Below, piece by piece: positions 20,040 to 32,055 of a DNA stretch of 64,000 nucleotides (positions within the stretch are counted from its first letter, which is position 1; the number at the start of each line of letters is the position of its first letter). A program made the position numbers and the translations under genes. Origin of the DNA: Dendrocalamus latiflorus. Taxonomy: Eukaryota > Streptophyta > Magnoliopsida > Poales > Poaceae. The notes under the pieces were generated by a model. The model was given only the letters and a program-made list of their open reading frames with translations, searched no databases and was not told the DNA's origin. The stretch lies in assembly GCA_017311315.1 (NCBI GenBank), contig CM029670.1:27834949-27898948 (forward strand). Direction: 5' to 3'.

Positions 20040-21059
20040 GGGTCGGGGAGGGGGAGGCGGGGCGGATTTCTCGCCGGAGATGGCGTGAGGGCGGTGGGAA
20101 TGGTGAGATTACCGGGGGGACACGGCGCGGGGATGGCGGCGGGAGTTGGCGCGGGGATGGCGAGGTTGGTCGGCGTGTGGGGCACGGCGCACGCGGGAAA
20201 AGGAAGGAAATCCTGCGGGCGGGGGGCGGCGGAGATCGCGTGGCCGGGCGGGAGGAGGAAGAAAGCGCGGGGAGGGGATGACCCTGACAGGCGGGCCTGG
20301 GCGGTCAGCGAGGAGGGGGCGCGGGCGGCCAGGATGGCGCCACGCGTGGAAGAGGGGGATCGGGTGGGTGAGATCGCAGGGGCGGCGATCGGACGGCCAA
20401 GAGCGGGGCGAGGCGGGGACGGCCGAGATGAGGCGGCCCCGTACACGTGGCGAGCGGGGAGGGGAGGGAGGCGGGATGGGGTGAGCGGCGGGGATGGGCC
20501 GGGGAAGGTGGACGTGGGCGCAATCCGGCCGTCCACGCGGCGGCCAGAGGGAGGAGGAGGGGTTTTATTTTATTTTCTGATTTTTGGGTTTTAAGAAAAA
20601 AGCACAGAAATTCCATTAAGCCTCAGAAAAATATGAAATAAACTCCAAAATTTCCAAAACAATTCAGAGATCCTCCTGGAGACATTTTGGATTTAATAAA
20701 AATACTTCCAACTAATGTTGGTATTTAATTTTCATACTTGAAATACTTTTTAATTTTTTAAAAAATAGGTTTTAAACTCCAGAACAACTCAGAAAACCAA
20801 ATAAGAGCCAAATAAATCCAAATAATTAATTTGACATAAGATTTTTATAGAAAATCAAAATATCATTTTATTTAATAATATTTTTAGGTTTTTCTTAAAA
20901 TGCTTTTCAAATACAGCTTTTTTAAAAACAGAAATTCAGGGCAAATCCAAATTTAAATTTTGGGCACAAAAATACTTACTTTAATTTAAATTTTTATTTT
21001 AATTAATTTTTTTATATTTATATTTTTATTTTAGCAAAAATTTGGGATGTTACACTTAT

Positions 21060-21979
21060 GACCACAGTGCAAGCTTCGATCACGTTGTCGATTTGATTTG
21101 TCGATGACACTGCTTGCTGTGACATGTGGGATAATGCTCAAAGCCATTTTCACTAAACTCTTCCCACAAGCAAAGATTGTGCGTCGTTATTGAATTCAGT
21201 CGTTTGCCTCCTCTGTTTTTTCTAGTCTTTTATGACCACACATACTTCCTATCGCTCAATGATTCTAAGTCGTGTGGTCGTTGGACTTCTCTGCAATCGG
21301 AAGTCGGGAATCAGGTCTTCGTCCACATTCGAAAGTAACGCTGATCGCAATTGGAAGTCGGCTATCGGGTCTTCGACCACGTTCAGAAGTCGGTAGACTT
21401 CCACCATATTGTCTGTGGTTAAAAGTCGAAAGTAGGTCTTCGACCACGTTGGTTATGACCACATTGGTTACGACCACGGTCGTTACGACCACTTTGGTTA
21501 TGACTACGGTCGTTACAACCGCGTTGGTTCCGACCACGGTCGTTACGACCACGTTGGTTATGACCACGTTGGGTTCGACCACGTTGGCTTCGACCACATT
21601 GGGTTCGACCACGTTGGGGTCGACCACGTTGTGGGTTTCGACCACGTTATGGATTTCGACCACTATGTCAGCTTTCGGCCACGCTGTCGGCTTCGACCAC
21701 TGTGTCTATCCCGACTGCATTGTCTATTATGACTACCTTGTATTTCTGCTGAGTGGTCGTATTCGACCACGTTGTGCTTCCACCGAGTGGTCGTAATTCG
21801 ACCACACAGTACTCTGAACCGGTCGTACGGTGGTCTGTGTTCCTCTATTTTCCAGTATACCTCATGTCCTAATCTTCATAGCTTTGTAGCTATTGGAGAA
21901 AAAGGAATATGTGATTATTTGGAGGAAAAATCTATAGGGCACCATTCACCCCCCTCTGTTGCCTCATTCGGTCCTACAG
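21060..21979 (+). mobile_element. LTR-like sequence X1, right part
   Basis: Continues the GACCAC-rich sequence cut at 5019. It includes a 15-bp minisatellite (21438-21664) and ends near CACCCCCCTCTGTTGC and GGTCCTACA, similar to X2 around 26385-26416. Open frames here are products of the repeat (VVEPNVV-type on the minus strand) and are not called genes. Confidence 0.35.
21438..21664. repeat. 15-bp minisatellite, GACCACGTTGG core
   Basis: About fourteen degenerate units of GACCACGTTGGTTNC and variants (GACCACGGTCGTTAC). The 15-bp register is mostly kept, with a few short insertions near the right end. Confidence 0.8.
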
Positions 21980-22154
21980 ATTGACCTATGTTGTAAGTTG
22001 TGTGTGTGTATGCGCGAGACATTATTCTGCCCCTTGCTAATAGATAATTTCTACTATATGGGCCTTTGCATGTGATTTTTCTGGCTCAACCACTAGGACG
22101 TGGCATGTATATATAGATTGAACGAGGGCGGCCGTACAAATACCGGTGCATTCA
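21980..22154. other. Unassigned short stretch
   Basis: Between X1 and the CACTA-like end. It holds a short GT run and TATATATAGA near 22110, but no recognisable gene or terminus. Confidence 0.3.
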
Positions 22155-22503
22155 TTACTGCAGAGAAGGTCCTACGGGATGTTTTATCACAGACGGTTCT
22201 CCAAATCCGTCAGTGTTGCAATTATCACAGATGATTTTACATGCATAATCATTTATATTAGTAGCGATGGTTAGAACCATCTATGATATATAATTATCAT
22301 AGACGGTTCTCATTAAGAACCATTTGCGAATTATCACAGATGGTTTGAATAAAAGAATCATCTATGAAGTCTCCCATATTCACAGATGGTTCTTAATAAG
22401 AACCGTCTGTGATAAACGGTTCATGGTTGAAATTGTTTGTGATATATCGGTGATATGCTGTAATATCACAGACGGTTCTATTATGGAACTGTCTGTGATA
22501 CAT
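22155..22503 (+). mobile_element. CACTA (En/Spm) terminal and subterminal remnant
   Basis: Begins CATTACTGCAGAGA, a decayed form of the CACTACTACAGAAA end at 34211. It is followed by many TATCACAGACGGTTCT units and their inverted partners (AGAACCGTCTGTGATA), typical of grass CACTA subterminal regions that bind the transposase. The right side is cut at 22504, where C-type LTR sequence begins in mid-LTR. No transposase is present. Confidence 0.6.
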
Positions 22504-23824
22504 ATATCCATTGAATCTTCAGGACTCTAATTTCTAATTACGCGAGAAACAACTGAATTCAAATAAATGCAAATAACTCAAAAGGTCCAAATAAATCCAA
22601 TTGAACTTGATTAATTTTTATTATGATTAAATAGGTGATTTGAGACAAGGTTGATTGGGCGCGGAGTATTGTCGGAGTCATAGTGGTTGGAGTGAAGTGG
22701 GAAATGGTAGGGAAACCTGCCAAAATGGAGGTCAAAGGATGGGTCATGATAAAGGTATATTCATGAGATTATTTCTGTTTAGTATTCGAAGATGGCTAGG
22801 TATAACTGATGGCAGAATACGATGACTCGATCTTTTTATTAAAAACTTTATTATTTTTATATTTATCAAGGAAATTCCATGAGTCAGGTTAGACCTATTG
22901 ACCGGTGTAAAAGTTTAGTGTATTAAATGTATCTTTAAGGTATGTATTCCTCTCAACTTAGGTTATGGTATTTTATGGGGTTCTATTTACCAATTATTCA
23001 AAGTATTCACCTAATGATTAGTTTAATAATTCATTGAAGCACATGGGTATTTAGTTATCTCATTGATGTTTAATAGTAAATTTTAGTATATTTATTTACT
23101 ATTCATCTACGACTATTGGTAATCATATTACATTGGTCTTCAGATTATTCATTGGTGAAATTTTTTCCAATGTCCGATGATCCAAGGCTATTATATTTTA
23201 ATACCTAATTATGATATTTTAATTGAAGGTATTTTGGGAATCAACTGACATTTATATTTTATTTTTTGACTTAGCATCTGACATAATTTAATCTTAATTA
23301 AGTTTTATTTACATAGGGCCGAACTTGCTTACAGGGTTATATTTCAATATTGTTATTTAATTAAATCTACTACTGAGATTTATTTAATGGTGGCATGTTA
23401 AATGCTAAGGCATATATTTTAATTATAATTAAGGGTAATCTTTAATTTAAAGCCTTGTGATTTAATAACAGATATGCAATGATTTAAACCATTTAATGGT
23501 CAGTTCTACAATCTTTACTGATATGCAAGGACTGGTGATTTATTCTTTAGGTAATATTTATTTATTAAATCATCATTTCATGAGAGCATGGACCTAAACA
23601 AGATTTGTACTCAATTTCTCACCATGCCTTTAATTAATAATTAGATCCTAATTAAATGTTTCAAACTACACGAGTTACTCATATATGACATTTAATCCAA
23701 TATTAAATCTTAAATAATCTTATTTTATGTCCTAATCAAAGTTATTAGCTCCCTTGGATTATTTCCTAATTTTTCTTAATTGAAATGGATTAAAGAAAAT
23801 AAAAAGAAGAAAAAGGTGCAGTCG

Positions 23825-23895
23825 ACGAGATTCGAACCAGAGACCTGAGGCCTGAGAGTTTAGCGCGCGCTCGGCTAGCCAACTGGGCGGAGGCC
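23825..23895 (-). other. tRNA-like sequence inside LTR C2
   Basis: On the minus strand it has TTGGCTAGCCGAGCGCGCG (A-box-like) and, about 40 nt on, GGTTCGAATC (23829-23838), a B-box/T-arm match. No complete cloverleaf is evident. A diverged version sits at the same place in LTR C1. Confidence 0.4.
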
Positions 23896-25435
23896 TTGGG
23901 CTGACAATATATGTGTAGACAAATGAGATGAGCTATGGGGTGGCCGGGGTCAAAACAGAGGAAGTGGCCGGCGCTCAGTGCCAGTCTCGCCGGCAGCAGG
24001 CGGTGGCCAGGAAGGTGGCAGTGGCCGGCAAAATGGGTTCCCAGGGAGGCGGTGAAGCCAGTGGAGGTGGTGGTGTGGCCTGGGATGGCGCTAGGAGGGA
24101 TCGGCAACACTAAAAGCAGCCGGTGCAGGGAGCTGCGTGGGTGGTGGCTGCCAGAGGGGAGGAGGAAGGAAATGAGGTGAGATGAGCGGGAGATGGGTAG
24201 GTGGATGCTTATCATGCTGCTGGTCGAACCGGAGAGGGTCGGAGGTTGGCCAGCGATGGAGACCAGAGGCGATGCAGGGAGGCCACCGTGGAGGGGGAAG
24301 CTCGAGTGATGAGAAGCTCAGCTGGCGGTTGGAGAAGATTCAGGGCACCGAGGGGATGCTCCCAGAGTGAGGAATTGACTGGAAGAGCCTCAGAGAAGCA
24401 ATGGCGGCCGTGGAGGCGACGACAATCGGTTTTGGGGAAGACGCAGTGACGGTGAGCTTCGGTGCACGAGAACTCAATTAGCTCAGAGGGAAGGCTGTTG
24501 GAGAGCAGGGACACGCCGTGACACACTCAATTTGGGGAAAGACCCACCGTGGTGGCTGGAATGTCGTGAAGGCTCCGGCGACCATTACTTGAGCTCAGCC
24601 GAACTCAAGGAAAAAAGAAGGGAGAGAAGAGGGGGATGTTTTGGGGGAGCAAGGTAAGGCTAGGGAGGTTATTTATAGCCGACGGTGGTCACTGTATAGA
24701 TGCTGTAGCCAGCCACCGGGGCATAGGGCGCGGTGTGGGCGACGACATGACCGAGCGATGTGTGCGCGCAGGGCATGGCGACGGGATGGCAATGTGAGCA
24801 ACATGACAGCGAGGGGGCAGGTGCGGTGGTGACACAGAAGCAGTGGAGCGACGTGTGTACAGGAGACATGGGGCCAGAGTGACGCGCGAAGCGAGCTCTG
24901 CGAGGAAATGGGGAAGAAGACAGAGCAAGGCGAGAAGGAGAGAAGAAAGGAGGTGGGGGTAGGAGCCAGCCCGACTGCAGCGAGGAGAGCAAGGAGGGAA
25001 AGAGAGAAGAGAGAAAAAGGGGGCCCGCGCGTGTAGAGGGAGAGAGGGAAGAGAGAAAAGGGGGCCGTGTGTAGAGGGAGAAAACAGAAAGAGAGAGAGG
25101 GGGAAGAAGAGGAAAAAGAAGTGGGGCCCACATGCAATGATAGGAAAGGGAGAAATGGAAAAGAGAAGAAAGTAAAATGCTTAAGCTAGTTTTGAAATTT
25201 TTTATTTTTAATTTAATTTTTAGTTCACACTAGGAGTTACTATTTTCTAATTTTGCATGATGTTCAAAATTTTAAATTCTCAGTTTAGTTATTTAAATAC
25301 GAGCTTTTAATATTCCTTTGGCCATTGCTTTTCTTTATCTAGGTAAATTGAATTTCAAATTTTATTTCCATTATTTACTACTTTAATTTTAATTTGTGTG
25401 TAAATCCTTGGATTTTCCATTTCTTATATTAACAC

Positions 25436-25436
<1 letters not shown>

Positions 25437-25482
<46 letters not shown>

Positions 25483-25493
25483 TTCTTCTTCTT
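25437..25493. repeat. Microsatellite (ATT)15 then (CTT)4
   Basis: An uninterrupted ATT run followed by CTT repeats, inside the U3 of LTR C2. Confidence 0.95.
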
Positions 25494-25735
25494 CCTTGGA
25501 TATTATTTCTCATTATATTCATTTGCATGACACAAAACCCAAAAGATAAATATCCAAAAGAAATTTTGAATGCCAGCAATTTGCAAGAAAAAGTTTTAAA
25601 AATTCCATGTTTTTTTAAACATCCGAATTTTAGGATGTTACAGATTTTTTGTAAATTCATCTAAAATTGAGCTCTATCTTTTGGTTCTAGTTTTGAGATT
25701 TTTGGTGTTCATTTGAATTTCATTTGCCAAACCCA

Positions 25736-26417
25736 TGAAGATCAAGGATTGTGAAGCGAGAGGGAGCTATGGGAGGGGATATCCTAGAGGTTTTATCGCG
25801 TGTTGAATCGTGAGTGTTACGGATAGAGTCCAAGGGTTGGAAGAGGTAGAGTTTGAATAAAACCCATGTTAGGAAAGGGTTTTGGGTCCCTTGATTTGAG
25901 AAAGAGATTAGGTGCTGTGTTTGTGTTTGAATCGGACATGATTAGGGATGTTAGTCTATAAAAGCAGGGAGACGCTTAGGCTAACATAATAATCTTTAGG
26001 GCTTTCGTCGAGGAAGTTTTTAGGGGTGTCATGAAGGCGCTTTGTAGCCAAAACTTATTGCATAAATAATAGATCATATCTATTCCAAAAGAAGTTGATT
26101 TGCAGAATGTTTTTTTCATAATTGTTTTTCTTGTGTTTTCGACGGCATGCTAACAAATCTCGTTCGAGTGCGATTGAGCACATAGTTGTCTTTGGCTAGT
26201 AATTGTTTGACCGATCGAAGGTTTCTGAGCAGCTGAGTTTTGCGAGCGAGTTTGACCACATATAGAGTTTTTTTGTTGTCGATGACTACAAGCGAAGCAG
26301 TGCAATGAGGAATCGTTCGAGCGGTAGTTTTCGTTGTCAATCACGAAGAGATCAGAGCGAAGTGGGAGAAATGGAGGCAATCATTTACCCCCGTCTGATA
26401 TCGCCATATGGTCCTAC
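25736..26417 (+). mobile_element. LTR-like insert X2 within LTR D
   Basis: Resembles X1: an AAACCCATGTTAGGAAAGGG-like block, a TATA box CTATAAAAGC near 25957, then CGA/GGTCG-rich DNA, ending in ACCCCCGTCTGAT and GGTCCTACA. The boundaries are set only by where D homology stops and resumes. No target duplication was found. Confidence 0.35.
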
Positions 26418-27289
26418 ATCCTTTGATCATATTGAACCCAGTTTTCAAATTTATTATATATTATTTTGTTTTAAATTATCATGCATCGCTATTTTATTAT
26501 AAAACCTTTGTATTGGTAGTCAATGACCTATATGATTATTTCCTCTTTGATAATTTGAATGCCATGATTCCATTATCACCATAGGATGGGTATTTATCTA
26601 GTGATACAATATTAGTTGTCACATGGGTTGTACGTTTAGTATGCTTAGATGTGATTGTAGTACGTTGGGTTATCATCACATGTTGATCAATTAATTAAAT
26701 TTGACTTAATGAGATATTGAATTGTGGTGGTCAGCCACAGTTATAAAATGTGAGTACCATGACATGGGTAGTGTCATTAGTGTTGATTATACAAAATAGT
26801 TTTCAATTGGATGAATGATCATGCAGTAAAGGGGGTGCAGTTCGCACATTAGGATATGGATGTTTCGCCTAGGTAATGTCTAAGGATTTATCTTTGTACG
26901 CCATTGATCTGAGCCTTACCGTGCAAACCACATGTCTACTATGGGATAGAGCTGGCTAACTAATTTGTGACATTTCAATTTTGGTTCTGCCATTGTGATG
27001 AACATGGTTGCTGATAGTGAAAGAGGGGGCTGGGATGGCAAAACCTTAGTGTGGTGGAATTGAGTTGAGATTGAACATTGTAAAGGCCTTATCATGAACT
27101 CTCCGCCGCACAACAAAGGAAGTCTGTTAATCTAGTGGCAATATGAGATGATCATGTCTTGTTGGTAAAGTTGTGCAACATCTGTAGAGTCTAAAACTGT
27201 TCGAATAGCTGTATCCCCAGTTATGGACAATGCTTGGTGATTTCACACGAGGGGTAGAGATTTCATAAAAATCTAGTTGGATTAAGTTG

Positions 27290-27385
27290 GGAAGTGAATG
27301 ATTAGTCATTGGTGGTTCATTACGTGAATGGTTAGTTCACGGGTGGTTCATTGGAGTGAATGGTCAGTTCACTTGTGGTTACTCT
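27290..27385. repeat. Imperfect tandem repeat in LTR D
   Basis: Three units of about 30-35 bp built on GTGAATGGTTAGTTCAC and GGTGGTTCATT. They sit in the repeat-prone slot next to the palindrome cassette. Confidence 0.55.
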
Positions 27386-27929
27386 CAATTCCTTTGATTA
27401 TTTACTTATTAATCATTTTCAAAGTTTGCTTTCAATCTATTTATTGTATTTGCTCTAAATTGTTGTTTTTTACGAAATAACCACTCAACCATCCTTTGTA
27501 AGCCTTGCATGCTATATTGCATCTTTGTTACAAACGACTTGCTGAGTACTCTATGTACTCGCGGCTATACCATATTTGCTCAGTTGTTGAAGGAGAGCCA
27601 TATCAACCAGAGGTGTTTGAAGGAAATCTCTTCAACGACTTTGCAGATTAGGACTTTGCTCCCCAGTCGATTACCTGTGGGCATGTTGAGCTATTATTTG
27701 TAAGTTTGGCCATAAGGTTGAAACTTTGATAATTAATAATATTTGAGCCATTTCTTAGTAAATTGTGATATGGTCGATAATCATATATGTTTATACTGTG
27801 TGCATTAGCGTGATTCTAGACTAGTGCAGAATATATAGGAGAGTCTGGATTTGCATATTTGGGTCTCGACAGTTATAAATGCTTACCTTAGGGTAACTTT
27901 TAGTTTCCTTACTTTCCCCTTCTATTCCA

Positions 27930-30900
27930 ATGTACTTTAAGCTTTCCGCCGCCAACCAAGTCATCCTCTTCCTTCAATCTCATTTAAATCCAAATCAATC
28001 AGTCAAGAAAATGACTAAGCCATCGTCTAATTGGCCAATGTCTGAGATGAACAATACAAAATTGAGGAAGTTGGAGAGTGTTGAGAAGATTCCTCTGTGG
28101 AAATTTGTTAGATGGATCGAAGCTGTCGGACAAAATTGGCCATCAGGGGAGATTGGGAAAGTCCCGATGTTCCAGGCATACTGTGAGTGTAGTCTTCATC
28201 TTCCAGCTCATCCTTTCCTTACAGTCGTACTTGAATACTTCGAGGTCGAATTGGTGAACTTGGTTCCCAATTCTATTACTATGCTTAATGTATTTGTGTA
28301 CCTATGTGAGGCTTATCTAGGGATCCCTCTGGATCTCGAACTCTTTTGTTATTACTACGAAATGTGTCGGTAGACTAGAATTGCTAGGAGCTACGGTCTA
28401 GAGACCACGATGGCAAGACAGAGCTGTACATCTAGATGTTTACTTGGTCTTTATGGCCATCCTAGAAAAAGAAGTGGTTTTACTGGGAGATGACTAGTGA
28501 AGACAATATTTCCTTTATGGGGGAAGGGTGCTAAGAAGAACACTTCCTAGAACTTGGTCCCAAAGGATCCTACATGGATAGCCCCCTACATCTTAGCCAT
28601 CAATGAGTTGAGGAACAAAGGGCTCAACGGCTGGCATATGGTGAAAGATTTCATCACCTGTTGTATCAGCCCCCGAAGCAATGAGCTCATTTCATGTGGA
28701 TGTACTCGGGAGGCAAGGATACGACTAGAGATTGTGAGAATAGTAAATAACAATCAAACCCATAATTAAATTTAAGTTTTGAGCATTGTGTACTGACCAC
28801 TTTATCTGTATGAACAGATCTTGATTTGAGAGAAATGGATGCCCGGGTCAAGCTCGTTTGCTAGAAGACTCCTTCACTCGAAATGGAGGATCCTCGTATT
28901 CTGGTGGACGTATATGCCGACGAAAGAGAAGAACATCTAAAAGTAATAAGAAAATTGATAACATCTTTAGGACTAGGTAGTCATAAATGATGACTAAATA
29001 GTATTCTTCTTTCTGATAGAAAGTAGGCATGAACAACTGTTAGGACAACCAAGGGGTCCAACTGATGGTTATCAGAGGGGAGACGAAGAAAGCCAAGGCT
29101 CCTTCGGCCAAGAGACGTCGACTGACAAAAGCCATCGACAAGAAAAAGGGGAGCACAAGTGCTACTGTCCTCCTTTCTATCCTTCCTCCTGCTTCTCCAA
29201 GCACCCCCCATCAAGCAATTCTTTATAAACGTGAGTATTGCGAGTGGGATAGGGGCTGTTGTATTCGAGCAACCGACTCCTAAGATCAAGGTACCCTTCT
29301 ATTACGATACTAAAACCTACTTAGTAGACGCTTCTCAAGGCTTTATCAAGCAAATTGAAAAGGAAAACTAGAAAAGTTTTTTATCCTTTATGAAGGAGAG
29401 TGCTGCAGCAACAGAACCTGTGATCAAGATGGAGACCACCCTTCAGATGGTCGAAATGGGTTTTGACTACCAGGAGGGACAAGAGGGACAAGGAGTAGTA
29501 ACTCTTGCTCAAGACCTTCAGCCTGACGTGGTCGAAGATGTTCTCATTCGACCAGACGTGGTCGATGAGAAGAAGTCAAAGAAACTAATCTTCGAAAAAG
29601 TTTCTTCTAAATTCATGATAAAGGGTGCGAAAGCAAGGTATGAAAAACATAGGCATAAATATAGTATTTTACATCTGTCTTCTTTAATACCAATTTACGT
29701 TTTGCAATTTCAGCCTGACTTCTCCATCGTTCAAAGACGCTTCTGCGGAGAAACCCCCTGTGGCTCTGCCTGCAGTTGAGGAAGTGGTGGAGAAGGTGGT
29801 TGAGGACACAACCACTGTAGCAACAGAGGCTGCGACCAGAGTTGCCAAGACTATGACCACAGAAGCAATCGTAGCGACTGGAATACAAGCGATAAAAGAT
29901 GTGGTAGAAATACCTAGTCAAGAGGATGGAAATCCTTTCGACCACTGCGGCAAAGAGGGAATCGTCGAGGATGCTCCTCTTCATTCTTGAGAAGGTGAAG
30001 TCGGAGGAGAAGAAAAATAACCTAACTTCTTCTCTGCATTTTTTAACCCTGCCTTTGTAGTGAGATCTTCTTTTGATCGAGCTTCAATCCAAGTCCCACA
30101 CCCCAAAGACCTTTCGAATAAGAGGTACATCTTCGATGACGAATGTCTTTAGAAGGTGTAGTGGGACAAAGTTGAATAGCTTGACCCAACTCAAAGATTC
30201 CATGCAGGTACTCGCTACGTTTGTTCGTAGGAGCATGAATGTAAGTATTGAGAACTTGAACATTTGTACTTGTTTCTTCTTTTCTCTCATTATCCTTATT
30301 GGTTTAGAGAGCATTAGAAGACATGGCAACTGTGGCTGAATTCCACAGATAGCTCATGCTTCTACGTCAAGAAAATAGCAATCTCTCTAGGAAGGCAGCG
30401 ACATTGTAAGTTACTAGTTTATGTAGTCAAATTTTATCTTAACCACGTGTCCAGCCTTCCATGTATGCTTTTAACCCTTGTAGGTCGAAGAGTTATTGGC
30501 TGTAGCACTCGACAACAAGAAGGCCAATTTACAGAGGCTGAAGATGGACAATGCTAAGCTATCAATAAATCTTGTGAAGGCCACTTCTACAGTCAAAGCT
30601 TTAGAGGAGAAAATAAACAGTAAGTTCTGAACTTAAGACTATTTATGTAGATATCTATCTCACATTCCTTAACTCTTTTCTTTTGATAGAAAAAAGAGGA
30701 TGAATCGAGTAAGCTATGCAATGAGGTCAAAGAGAAGGTCAAAGTGATCAGAGAACTTGCTCGCATCAATAAGGAGAAGAGCAAGAGAATAAGTCTACTC
30801 GATACTCGACTACCAGGTAAGAAAATCTTTACCTTCGACCAATTTTTCTAACCAGTGTCTTGATAAGTATTGCCTTAACCACTTTCGACCTCTTTGCGGA

Positions 30901-31341
30901 GGCTGTGGTCGAAATAAAATGTCTCACTAAAGCCTTGACTCGTAATGATGAGGAAACAAAGTTAATAAAGGAAATCCTTCAAGACAATGGCATACTCTCA
31001 ACCATCTACTTGGTGGGTTTGGTGCAGACAAGATGAGTCCTTCTGAGGACACCATAGCCACTCATGCGAGTATTATCGGATTACAAGTTAGAGCTTTAGG
31101 GAAACATTTATGCACCCTGAAGACCAACCAGGTAGAGTCGATTCAGAATGAGGTCGCAGGCGCTGTAAGCTACGCCTTGGCAAAATTCATGGCATGTGAC
31201 TAGAACCTCAACCTACACCCTATTGACCATGACTTCAGCTACCCTTTGGAAGAAGCAGCCCACTTGGTCGAAGAGTTAGAACCAACTAGTCAAAAGATTG
31301 TAGAAGAGATGCAACTTGGCTCTTCTTCTTCTTTAGAGTAG
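27930..31341 (+). pseudogene. Degenerate Transposase_28-like ('putative gypsy type transposon') gene
   Basis: The first block (28011-28373) has a plausible ATG at 28011 and contains HPFLTVVLEYFEVELVNLVP, then NSITMLNVFVYLCEAYLGIP. This matches what I recall of the plant family PF04195. Later pieces follow in order: GLNGWHMVKDFITCC (about 28630-28670), coiled-coil segments near 30480-30620 and 30690-30820 separated by an intron-like gap with GTAAG and TTGATAG ends, and a C-terminal part ending at a stop at 31339-31341. Several stops and frame changes break it. It lies opposite in strand to a Tat-type integrase, and Tat-lineage elements are reported to carry such an extra antisense ORF. Not a host gene. 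Confidence 0.55.
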
Positions 31342-32055
31342 TTTGTAAATAAGAACCTTGTAAAGACTTACCATTTAGATAACAAAAGAACTTCTTCCTT
31401 TTCCTGTAATCCATCTTGTTAGTACTCATAAAACAAAAAAAAATAAAATGAAAGAGAACAATTTTTATGACTAAGAAATAAAGCTATACTGATAACTCTA
31501 TCCTAGCCCCTGACAATTTATTTAGTTTATGCGGATAAACTAAGCAAATAGTACAGAGTAGAGTATGCAAAGAGCAGAGTAGTTCATCCGACCATCGTTG
31601 TCGAATTCGATTGTCATGTGCTAGTAGCAAAAGTTAGGAACAAGTTGATGCTAGAAAGTTCCTTCTAGTGGACAGGACCACGTGCAGACAGGAGAGACTC
31701 CAATTAGGTGATGTTACCTCCCTTCAACCATGTAATTGAATCGAAGACATAAACGATAAGAGGATAAACACTCAGAATTCCTTCTCATACATTTGTTCAA
31801 TATTTTCATAGACAACCCAATTGTTTTATGCCGATAGCAATAATCAAGAACATTTCGTCACTAGAAAGCTCCTTCTAGTGGCCAGGACCACATGCAGAGA
31901 GGACGGACTTTGGCTAGTGATGTCCCCTTATCCAATCAATTAAACAACTTGGATGTGCTAGAACTAATTGAACAAATATAAAAGAAGCTCTACGGGACAT
32001 ACGACAATAAAGATTTGAACAAACTAAAGCTTTGTTGAAAGAGTAGAAATGTTAC
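31342..32055. other. Non-coding stretch with two diverged repeats
   Basis: Two copies of a block reading CTAGAAAG(T/C)TCCTTCTAGTGG then CAGGACCAC(G/A)TGCAGA occur near 31650-31740 and 31860-31945, about 210 bp apart. An A-rich stretch follows the upstream pseudogene near 31430-31450. No gene is seen. Confidence 0.5.

Larger units (their letters stand above)
5020..21059 (-). mobile_element. Solo LTR, subfamily B, interrupted by a full-length element
   Basis: The LTR occupies 5025-5178 and 17621-21054, with CTTAT target duplications at 5020-5024 and 21055-21059. Its plus-strand left edge reads TATCGGAACCCGG, a mutated TG terminus aligning with TGTCGGGCCCCCGG of the inserted element; the right edge is GGGATGTTACA. 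The two halves rejoin as one LTR once 5179-17620 is removed. There is no internal region, PBS or PPT, so it is a solo LTR left by LTR-LTR recombination. It carries a TATA box at 20032-20039, a palindrome cassette at 18240-18292, and the clearest version of the LTR-encoded spliced reading frame. Confidence 0.8.
22504..25642 (-). mobile_element. Truncated LTR, subfamily C2
   Basis: Begins mid-LTR at CCATTGAATCTTCA, matching C1 at about 37090, so the LTR's 3' portion is missing. It ends at AGGATGTTACA (minus-strand start TGTAACATCC). It contains a tRNA-like block (23825-23895), a GC-rich leader, a TATA box (24670-24678) and an AT-rich U3 with a trinucleotide microsatellite. GC-rich ORFs in 23900-25130 are compositional. 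Confidence 0.65.
25643..27871 (+). mobile_element. Truncated LTR, subfamily D, with an insert
   Basis: 25643-25735 aligns with the A LTR stretch near 40430-40530 (TAAATTCATCTAAAAT...TTTGAATT). From about 26418 it resumes at CCTTTGATCAT, equivalent to 40621. It ends GGGTCTCGACA at 27871. It carries the palindrome cassette (27170-27220), the GAGTAC hairpin (27544-27560) and a terminal exon (27584-27651) whose acidic frame ends FNDFAD then stop, in the same phase as the A and B LTRs. The 5' part is lost at the C2 boundary. The mini-exon would have been at the insert site. Confidence 0.55.

Noticed and set aside
19386..20641. Long GC-rich ORFs on both strands in LTR B (up to 250 codons)
   Set aside because: Same compositional artefact. 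Only the short part used as exon 1 of the predicted spliced frame is kept, because its phase fits the downstream exons.
21265..21663. Minus-strand ORF with NVVEP-type repeats
   Set aside because: Translation of a 15-bp minisatellite; any frame-multiple repeat stays open.
23825..23895. A functional tRNA gene
   Set aside because: Only box-like motifs and a T-arm-like stretch are visible. I could not pair an acceptor stem, so it is listed only as tRNA-like.
23790..25137. Ser/Pro/Leu-rich ORFs on the minus strand of LTR C2
   Set aside because: GC-rich leader of an LTR. No homology to a protein family that I recognise, and not conserved in C1.
27930..28373. 147-codon ORF as a host gene
   Set aside because: It matches the transposon-associated Transposase_28 family and is followed by decayed pieces of the same protein.
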